Shown: positions 1 to 4,714 of the stretch, one piece after another
Layout of the letters: each line of letters starts with the position of its first letter
Numbering within the stretch: position 1 is the stretch's first letter
NCBI GenBank assembly: GCA_007129525.1
Contig: SKVI01000403.1
Span: 1 to 9,162, forward strand
DNA length: 9,162 bases
Source of the DNA: Gemmatimonadota bacterium
GTDB lineage: Bacteria; Gemmatimonadota; Gemmatimonadetes; Longimicrobiales; Gaopeijiaceae
Direction: 5' to 3'
Notes under the pieces: model-generated
What the model saw: only the letters and a program-made list of their open reading frames with translations
The model's database searches: none
What the model was told of the DNA's origin: nothing
Made by a program: the position numbers and the translations under genes

Positions 1-960
1 GTGTCGGAAGAAGAGGCCCTGGCCCGGGCCGCCGCCGTGGAAGCCCGATCCGAGCATCCCATTGCCCGCGCCATCGTGGAGGCGGCCGGGGTCCCCAGGG
101 AGCCGGCCGACGCCGCCACACCGCCCTGGGTCGTCTCCGACTTCGAAGCGGTTCCGGGGCGGGGCGCGCGAGCGCGACTCGACGGGGTGGAATACGTGGT
201 GGGAAGTCCCGAGTTTCTGGCGCAGGAGGGCCTGGAAGAAGGGGTCGAACCGGACCTCCGGCACCTGGACATTCCGCAGGAACTCCAGGACGGTGCCGGC
301 AGCTTCGTGGGAGTGGCCCGGGAGGGACGGGTTCTGGCGTGGATCTCGGTGAGCGATCCGCCCAGGTCCAGCGCGGCAGAGGCGGTGCGGGCGCTCCGGT
401 CCGCCGGGGTCGAGCGCGTGGTCCTCCTCACCGGCGACCGGCCCGCCACGGGTCGGGACGTGGCCCGGCACATCGGAGTGGACGAGGTTCGGGCCGGTCT
501 CCTCCCTGAGGACAAGGTGAAGGTGGTAAAGGAGTTGGAGGACCGCTACGGCCCAGTGGCCATGGTGGGAGACGGGGTGAATGACGCCCCGGCGCTGGCC
601 GCCGCCTCGGTGGGAATCGCCATGGGCGCCGCCGGAAGCGACACTGCGCTGGAGACAGCGGACATCGCCCTCATGGGTGACGACCTGTCCCGGCTGGAAT
701 ACCTCTACACCCTCTCGAACCGGGGTGGAGGCGTCATCCGCCAGAACATCGCCGCGGCCATCGGGGTGAAGGCCCTTCTGGCCTTGGGCGTGCCGCTGGG
801 CATGGTGTCGCTCATTGCCGCAGTGGTGGTGGGCGACCTGGGCGTCTCCCTGGCGGTGACCCTCAACGCCCTTCGCCTGGCCCACCTGAAACCCGACGCC
901 ACGCCTCCCCGAGCCCGGCCCTCCTCCGCATCCCAACCCGCACTCAGCGGACACCTATGA
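1..960 (+). CDS. P1B-type heavy-metal translocating ATPase, C-terminal part (Zn/Cd/Pb-type likely)
   Basis: This is the C-terminal portion of an inner-membrane ATPase that pumps soft or transition metal ions using ATP. Visible landmarks, numbered from the first base of the window, are the P1B-specific HP pair (H19-P20 in SEHPIA), the TGD motif at 144-146, and the hinge motif GDGVNDAP at 190-197, followed by a C-terminal hydrophobic hairpin (about 250-292). In the last two membrane segments K257 and the D279-L-G281 triplet match the Lys/DxG metal-site pattern of the P1B-2 (ZntA/CadA-like) subgroup, so zinc, cadmium or lead is the likely substrate. This assignment comes from family knowledge. 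The DKTGT phosphorylation site, the first six membrane helices and any N-terminal metal-binding domain are missing because the gene starts upstream. The GTG at base 1 is therefore not a credible start. The final 25 or so residues are Pro/Ser/Ala-rich. The stop codon overlaps the next gene by four bases. Confidence 0.93.
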   Translation: MSEEEALARAAAVEARSEHPIARAIVEAAGVPREPADAATPPWVVSDFEAVPGRGARARLDGVEYVVGSPEFLAQEGLEEGVEPDLRHLDIPQELQDGAGSFVGVAREGRVLAWISVSDPPRSSAAEAVRALRSAGVERVVLLTGDRPATGRDVARHIGVDEVRAGLLPEDKVKVVKELEDRYGPVAMVGDGVNDAPALAAASVGIAMGAAGSDTALETADIALMGDDLSRLEYLYTLSNRGGGVIRQNIAAAIGVKALLALGVPLGMVSLIAAVVVGDLGVSLAVTLNALRLAHLKPDATPPRARPSSASQPALSGHL

Positions 961-1925
961 ACCCGGACCCATCGCCACCATCGCGTGAGTCGCCGCGGGG
1001 ACCGGACGAGACCGGGGAAAAGGAGTCTCGTGAGCCCCACCCCCTCGCGGATCAACTGGCCCGCGACGTGCAGGTTCTGGCGGGGGAGATCGGCGAGCGG
1101 AACGTCCTCTTCCCCGATGCCCTGGAGCAGGCGTCCCACTTCATCGGAGAGGAGCTTCGGGCCACCGGCCTGGAGGTCCAGCGGCAGACCTTCCACGCCC
1201 AGGGCCTCCAGGGGCGCCGGGTGCCCTGCCACAACCTGGAAGTCGAGCTTCCCGGCTCACGCCACGCGGAACGGATCGTCGTCATCGGCGCTCATTACGA
1301 TTCGGTGGCCGGATCCCCCGGCGCCAACGACAACGGGAGCGGTGTGGCCGCGGTCCTGGCGCTGGCCCGGACCTTCGCCCGCCGCTCCGCTCCCCCGGGC
1401 CGAACGCTGCGCTTCGTCTTCTTCGTGAACGAGGAACCGCCCTTCTTCCAGACCTCGGAAATGGGGAGCCTGGTCTACGCCCGCCGGAGCGCCGAACTGG
1501 GCGAGGACATCCGGGGAATGCTCAGCCTCGAAACCATCGGGTACTTCGACGAGCGCACCGGAAGCCAGAGCTACCCCCTGCCGCCCCTGGGCTGGTTCTA
1601 CCCGAGCCGGGGCAACTTCATCGCCTTCGTCTCGAACCTCCGTTCGGGACGGCTCGTACGGGAGTCGGTGCGGGCCTTCCGCGACGGGGTGGACCTGCCG
1701 GCGGAGGCTGCCGCGCTCCCCGGGTTCATCCCCGGGGTGGCCTGGTCCGACCAGTGGGCCTTCTGGAAGGAGGGCTACCGGGCCATCATGGTGACCGACA
1801 CGGCCCCATACCGCTATCCCCACTATCACACGCCCGAGGACACCCCCGACAAGCTGGACTACGAGCGCTTCGCGGAGGTGGTGGAAGGGCTGGAGGCGGT
1901 GGTGGATCGACTGGCCCGCTACTGA
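957..1925 (+). CDS. M28-family zinc peptidase (aminopeptidase-like)
   Basis: This is a probable co-catalytic di-zinc exopeptidase of family M28, 322 residues. The full set of metal and catalytic positions is visible: H113 in GAHYDS, bridging D125 in GANDNGSG, catalytic E159 and metal ligand E160 in NEEPP, ligand E192 in LETIGY, and H291 in YHTPEDTPDKL. A further conserved block, WSDQWAFW (263-270), is typical of this bacterial subgroup. The ATG at 957 overlaps the ATPase stop as ATGA and there is no strong ribosome binding site, so translation is probably coupled to the upstream gene. The first 32 or so residues are Pro/Glu/Arg-rich and look disordered. No signal peptide or lipobox is visible, although many M28 enzymes are exported, so this one may be cytoplasmic. 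The substrate cannot be told from sequence. The family call is very secure; the physiological role is unknown. Confidence 0.93.
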   Translation: MNPDPSPPSRESPRGPDETGEKESREPHPLADQLARDVQVLAGEIGERNVLFPDALEQASHFIGEELRATGLEVQRQTFHAQGLQGRRVPCHNLEVELPGSRHAERIVVIGAHYDSVAGSPGANDNGSGVAAVLALARTFARRSAPPGRTLRFVFFVNEEPPFFQTSEMGSLVYARRSAELGEDIRGMLSLETIGYFDERTGSQSYPLPPLGWFYPSRGNFIAFVSNLRSGRLVRESVRAFRDGVDLPAEAAALPGFIPGVAWSDQWAFWKEGYRAIMVTDTAPYRYPHYHTPEDTPDKLDYERFAEVVEGLEAVVDRLARY

Positions 1926-1938
1926 CGCGCGCAGCGGC

Positions 1939-1981
1939 CTGATCGAAGAGGAGGGTGCGGCTCACTCCCCCATCCGATCAG
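1939..1981. terminator. Weak inverted repeat between convergent genes
   Basis: The two 7-base arms CTGATCG (1939-1945) and CGATCAG (1975-1981) are perfect complements flanking a 29-base spacer, in the 60-base gap where the peptidase and the reductase converge. No T-tract follows on either strand. It may help to end transcription from both sides, but a chance repeat is possible. Confidence 0.25.
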
Positions 1982-1985
1982 AGGG

Positions 1986-3380
1986 CTATGAGTCCATCGT
2001 CTGGAAGAGGTTGTTCAGCGACTCCGCCAGGGTGGGGTGCGCGATGACTCCGTCCCGGAGCGCGGTGTAGGGCAGTCCTCCGATCATGGCGACCTGCAGG
2101 ACGGCGGCCACCTCCCCTCCTTCCACCCCGAGGATCGCCACCCCCAGGATTTCATCGGTGCTCCGGTCCACCACCGCCTTCATCAGGCCCCGGGTCTCGT
2201 CCATCTCCATGGCTCGGGCAACGCGGGCCATGGGGAGCTTTGCCACCGCGACGTCGAAGCCTTTCTCCCGGGCCTGTCCCTCGGTGAGGCCCACCCGCCC
2301 CAGCTGCGGGTCGGTGAACACGGTGTAGGTGAGGAGCCGGTTCCGGGTGGTGCGGTCGCCGCTGTCCAGGAGGTTCGCCTTGACGATTCGGAAGTCATCG
2401 TACGCCATGTGGGTGAAGGGCGGAGATCCGGCCACGTCGCCCAGGGCATAGACCCCCGGTACGCTGGACTCGAGGCGCTCGTCCACCTGTATGTTGCCGG
2501 CCTCGTCGAGCTCGATCCCGGCTGCCTCGGGCGCCAGGGCATCGGTGTTGGGGACGCGTCCGGCCGCCACCAGCAGGTGGGACCCGGAGAGGGTCTCCCG
2601 ATTCCCACCCTGGTTCAGGTGAAGAACCACCTTCGAGCCGTCCTCGCCGGCCACCTCCACTGACTCCGCCTCCGCACCGGTGAGGACCCCGATTCCGTCG
2701 TCGGTGAGGATCTCGTGCAGCGCCTCCGAGATGTCCTCATCCTCGCGGCCGGCGATGCGGGGTCCCCGGTCGATTACGGTGACCCGGGCGCCAAAGCGCC
2801 GAAACATCTGGGCGAACTCGAGACCGATGAACCCGCCTCCCAGCACCAGCAGGTGCTCGGGGACCACGTCCAGCTCCATGATGGAGGTGGAGTTCAGGTA
2901 CGGCACCTCCTCGAGGCCGGGAACGGGAGGCACGTGGGGTCGTGCGCCAGTGTTCACGAAGATCCGGTCGGCGCGGAGTCGTCGCTCGCCCCCGTCGGCA
3001 CGCCGCACCGTCACCTCGTGGGCGCCGGTGAAACGGGCCTCGCCCATGATGAGCTCCAGGGTCTCGTGGCGCCGCATACCCTTTTCGCTCCCGGCGCTCC
3101 ACTCGTCCACGATCTGACGCTTGCGCCGGCGCACCGCCTCCATGTTCACCTCGACGGATCCGGTCTCCACCCCGTAGTCGCCGGCACGGCGAGCCAGGTG
3201 CGCCACCCGTGCGCTCGCCACCATGGTCTTGGTGGGGGTGCAGCCCCGCACCACGCAGGTCCCGCCCACCCGGTCCCGTTCGATGATGGCGGTGCGATGA
3301 TCCGCTTCGGCCAGGGCACCCGCCAGGGGCTTTCCGGCTTGTCCGGTTCCGATGATGATGGCGTCCAGCTCTTCGGTCAT
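1986..3380 (-). CDS. Class I pyridine nucleotide-disulfide oxidoreductase (RclA/MerA-like flavoprotein)
   Basis: This is a 464-residue FAD-dependent NAD(P)H oxidoreductase of the glutathione reductase / lipoamide dehydrogenase superfamily, the usual length for the family. In order: N-terminal FAD-binding GTGQAG (11-16) with E34 at the end of the second strand; the redox-active disulfide C42-VVRG-C47 inside GGTCVVRGCTPTKT; the NAD(P)-binding GGGFIG (181-186) ending in D204-R205; the second FAD motif ALGDV (D315); and a dimerisation domain ending with the catalytic pair H448/E453 in HPTLAE. The redox centre and PTKT sequence resemble proteins often labelled mercuric reductase or RclA. The N-terminal metal-binding domain and C-terminal Cys pair of true MerA are absent, so mercury reduction is not supported. 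The start at 3380 is chosen because AAGGAG sits 7 bases upstream and FAD-domain homology begins there; the upstream 50-codon extension is Gly/Arg-rich and unconserved. It converges with the peptidase and lies behind the terminator of the cold-shock gene, so it probably has its own promoter. Confidence 0.9.
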   Translation of the reverse strand: MTEELDAIIIGTGQAGKPLAGALAEADHRTAIIERDRVGGTCVVRGCTPTKTMVASARVAHLARRAGDYGVETGSVEVNMEAVRRRKRQIVDEWSAGSEKGMRRHETLELIMGEARFTGAHEVTVRRADGGERRLRADRIFVNTGARPHVPPVPGLEEVPYLNSTSIMELDVVPEHLLVLGGGFIGLEFAQMFRRFGARVTVIDRGPRIAGREDEDISEALHEILTDDGIGVLTGAEAESVEVAGEDGSKVVLHLNQGGNRETLSGSHLLVAAGRVPNTDALAPEAAGIELDEAGNIQVDERLESSVPGVYALGDVAGSPPFTHMAYDDFRIVKANLLDSGDRTTRNRLLTYTVFTDPQLGRVGLTEGQAREKGFDVAVAKLPMARVARAMEMDETRGLMKAVVDRSTDEILGVAILGVEGGEVAAVLQVAMIGGLPYTALRDGVIAHPTLAESLNNLFQTMDS

Positions 3381-3387
3381 GGACGTG

Positions 3388-3393
3388 CTCCTT
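3388..3393 (-). promoter_or_regulatory. Ribosome binding site of the disulfide oxidoreductase
   Basis: On the minus strand AAGGAG lies 7 bases before the ATG at 3380-3378. It decides the start against an open-frame extension reaching back to 3530. Confidence 0.85.
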
Positions 3394-3570
3394 GGTCTGA
3401 ACAGGAATTCTCCGGTCCGCGGGCCTCCGCGGTGTCCTCCGGCGGGTCCGCGCCATGGCGGGGCCGCGCCGTCCAACCGTCGTGCCCTCCACCGGGAGAA
3501 TCCTGCTCCCCCGTCCGGGGTTCCAGCCATGCACCACTGGGGGTGCGCCTGGACCGGTGCCGCCTCACAT

Positions 3571-3608
3571 AGAAAAACGGCCCATCCGGAATCTCACCGG
3601 ACGGGCCG
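3571..3608 (-). terminator. Intrinsic terminator of the cold-shock gene
   Basis: A 12-base-pair stem (3597-3608 with 3578-3589) closes a 7-base loop and is followed on the minus strand by five T residues (3577-3573). The only imperfect pair, 3584/3602, is a G-U wobble in the minus-strand RNA but an A/C mismatch in the plus-strand RNA, which independently supports leftward orientation. It begins 27 bases past the cold-shock stop codon and separates that gene from the reductase. Confidence 0.9.
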
Positions 3609-3635
3609 CCTTCCGCCATCAACTGCCGGGTGGAC

Positions 3636-3848
3636 TCAGGCGCTGATGACCGTGACGTTCTCGGCGGCAGGACCCTTCTCGCCCTCCACCTGGTCGAACT
3701 CCACCTTGTCGCCCTCGTTCAGGCTCTTGAAGCCGTCACCCTGGATCCCAGAGTGATGGACGAAGCAATCCCTCGAGCCATCCTCGGGCGTGATGAAGCC
3801 GAAGCCCTTCGCGTCATTGAACCACTTCACTGTTCCTTCCGTACGCAT
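3636..3848 (-). CDS. CspA-family cold-shock protein
   Basis: This is a 70-residue single cold-shock domain protein that binds single-stranded RNA or DNA in the cytoplasm and typically acts as an RNA chaperone or antiterminator. The sequence opens with GTVKWFNDAKGFGFI (5-19), containing the RNP1 motif KGFGFI (14-19), and continues with the RNP2-like segment CFVHHSGI (28-35). The end, with EKGPAAENVTV, is also canonical, and the length is that of a bacterial Csp. The start at 3848 fits the family N-terminus and has GGAG eight bases upstream; an open-frame extension back to 3905 is Pro/Asp-rich and not Csp-like. Residue 28 is Cys where Val is usual (D-V-F-V-H). The gene is flanked by its own terminator, and leftward transcription entering from beyond it is blocked by another terminator at 4031-4069, so it is probably monocistronic. 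Whether it is cold-induced cannot be judged. Confidence 0.96.
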   Translation of the reverse strand: MRTEGTVKWFNDAKGFGFITPEDGSRDCFVHHSGIQGDGFKSLNEGDKVEFDQVEGEKGPAAENVTVISA

Positions 3849-3913
3849 CAACCGTACTCCGTTCGCTGTCGGTGGATCGGGGTCCGGTCGTTCCGTACCG
3901 ATCATTCACCGTA
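3837..3913 (-). repeat. Short repeated motif TACGG around the cold-shock start
   Basis: On the minus strand TACGG occurs four times in 75 bases: at 3913-3909, 3897-3893, 3856-3852 (just before the ATG) and 3843-3839 (codons 2-4). The 8-mer GTACGGAA occurs twice (3898-3891 and 3844-3837), and the start codon is bracketed by two GTACGG copies. It could be a translational or protein-binding element in the leader, but chance is not excluded. Confidence 0.3.
3857..3860 (-). promoter_or_regulatory. Ribosome binding site of the cold-shock gene
   Basis: On the minus strand GGAG lies 8 bases before the ATG at 3848-3846. It supports the 70-residue product rather than the longer open frame. Confidence 0.7.
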
Positions 3914-4030
3914 TGGGTCATGGGATGTTCCGCTCCCACGGCATGCGGGGTGGGCGAGCGCCGAGCACCGGATCCAACCCACGGTCTGACCAGGGGCCCG
4001 AGCCGATATCGGAGCGGACACCGGATTCCG

Positions 4031-4069
4031 AAAACAACAAAGGACCCGGGCTATCAAAGCCCCAGGTCC
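4031..4069 (-). terminator. Orphan leftward intrinsic terminator
   Basis: On the minus strand GGACCTGGG (4069-4061) pairs with CCCGGGTCC (4050-4042) over nine positions around a 10-base loop, followed by the T-rich TTTGTTGTTTT (4041-4031). The single non-Watson-Crick position is a U-G wobble in the minus-strand RNA and a C/A mismatch in the plus-strand RNA, so leftward function is favoured. No leftward protein gene lies to its right before the divergent kinase gene. Confidence 0.75.
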
Positions 4070-4350
4070 ATTCGTGTCACCAAAGCCTCGTGTCGCTTTT
4101 TCGCTCCTGCCTACCAGTGTAGAAGTTTAGCAGATGCGAGCGACGAGGGCAACCTCGACGTCCGCTGGACGTTCCCCGTTCTTTCGGCTCCATCCTTACG
4201 CAGGCGGCCTGCCGCTCGGTCAGACGGCGCCGCCGGGTGGGTCTGTGGGGAACGGTGGCCTGTCTCCGGGCCCGTCTTCCCCACGCGCCGCGCCGTACGC
4301 GGGGAGTTCGCCATATCTCTCGCTGAATACCGGGGTTCCGTCCCCTCAAC
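4031..4350 (-). ncRNA. Candidate non-coding RNA ending at the orphan terminator
   Basis: A leftward transcript must end at the terminator at 4031-4069, and the stretch just upstream of it is rich in potential hairpins. These are CGAGG/CCTCG (4144-4157), ACGTCC/GGACGT with a 3-base loop (4158-4172), GCAGGC/GCCTGC (4200-4212), GTGGGGAA/TTCCCCAC (arms 4245-4252 and 4277-4284), CCGCG/CGCGG (4288-4302) and GGGG/CCCC (4332-4345). I looked for RNase P RNA, tmRNA, 6S and SRP RNA signatures and saw none. The 5' end is a guess and no promoter is identified. GC-rich DNA gives short inverted repeats by chance, so the call rests mainly on the terminator. An attenuated antisense transcript from the kinase region is an alternative. 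Confidence 0.25.
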
Positions 4351-4540
4351 GGCCTTCGCTCCCGCGTTCCTCCTCACCTCGCCGCCGGTGCCCGCCATCC
4401 CCTGGAACCCCGTGCCACGCCTGGGCCTTCGCGCCCTTTCCGAGTTCCGAAGGCTACCACCCGCAGCGGATGGGCGGCATTGGCTCATTCCTTGCCCCCT
4501 CATACTTTGGCGCTTGACCCGTGGACCTCACCGGACCCTC

Positions 4541-4714
4541 ATGACGACGAGACGCAAGCCCCCTTCGCCCCCTTCCGCCCCGTGCCCCGCTGGAGCCGGT
4601 GCGCCGCACCCCACCCGCGCCGCCCTGACGCGGCCCGTGCTGGGATTCGGACGTGACCGAAGCTTGGGCTTCGGACGCGCCGGGCGCTTGCACCTCCTGA
4701 GCCCTCCATGCTGA
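4541..4714 (+). CDS. Possible leader ORF overlapping the kinase start (doubtful)
   Basis: An ATG at 4541 opens a 57-codon frame whose TGA (4712-4714) overlaps the kinase ATG (4708) by seven bases. The product is Pro/Arg/Ala-rich (MTTRRKPPSPPSAPCPAGAG at its start) and resembles nothing I know. No clear ribosome binding site precedes it. It is listed only because the kinase itself lacks a Shine-Dalgarno site, so coupling to an upstream frame would be one way to start it. A chance open frame is more likely. Confidence 0.12.
   Translation: MTTRRKPPSPPSAPCPAGAGAPHPTRAALTRPVLGFGRDRSLGFGRAGRLHLLSPPC
4657..4674 (+). promoter_or_regulatory. Hairpin in the leader of the kinase gene
   Basis: CCGAAGC and GCTTCGG form a perfect 7-base-pair stem around a TTGG loop, ending 33 bases before the kinase ATG. 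There is no T-tract, so it is not an obvious terminator. It may influence translation initiation. It is embedded between two direct copies of TTCGGACG (4646-4653 and 4670-4677). Confidence 0.35.

Larger units (their letters stand above)
3849..4707. other. 860-base intergenic region without a convincing protein gene
   Basis: The left part (3849-4030) should hold the leader and promoter of the leftward cold-shock gene. I find no good -35/-10 pair, only the TACGG repeats and a perfect 10-base palindrome CCGATATCGG at 4003-4012. At 4031-4069 is a leftward intrinsic terminator. From about 4140 to 4350 inverted repeats are frequent. The right part (4510-4707) should hold the promoter and leader of the rightward kinase gene. 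Frames are open on both strands for 270 to 840 bases, but their products are Arg/Pro/Gly/Ser-rich, match no family I know and lack ribosome binding sites. This is expected of non-coding GC-rich DNA. Confidence 0.7.

Noticed and set aside
1..3. GTG at the first base as start of the ATPase
   Set aside because: The protein would lack the phosphorylation site and most membrane helices. The gene evidently continues upstream of the window.
3451..3460. Perfect 10-base palindrome CGCCATGGCG in the reductase upstream region
   Set aside because: Single short GC palindromes are common at this base composition and nothing else marks it as an operator.
3381..3530. 50-residue N-terminal extension of the disulfide reductase
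   Set aside because: The extension is Gly/Arg-rich and unlike the family, and a strong AAGGAG sits 7 bases before the ATG at 3380.
2037..3572. Long plus-strand frames opposite the disulfide reductase
   Set aside because: The reductase on the minus strand carries every family motif. The opposite frames are shadows without domains.
4111..4503. 130-codon open frame on the minus strand (and an overlapping 90-codon frame at 4077-4349)
   Set aside because: Their position before the orphan terminator is tempting, but composition is Arg/Gly/Ser-rich, there is no conserved-looking segment, and I see no good ribosome binding site. A non-coding RNA fits better.
4031..4707. Known housekeeping RNA (tmRNA, RNase P RNA, 6S, SRP RNA) or group II intron fragment
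   Set aside because: I saw none of the hallmark sequences: no RNase P core motif, no tmRNA acceptor end or tag frame, no SRP tetraloop region, no intron domain V. Reading by eye cannot fully exclude a divergent form.
3872..4714. 280-codon open frame on the plus strand upstream of the kinase
   Set aside because: The product is Pro/Arg/Ser-rich with no recognisable domain, has no ribosome binding site, and crosses the leftward terminator and hairpin cluster. Long open frames are expected by chance in GC-rich DNA.
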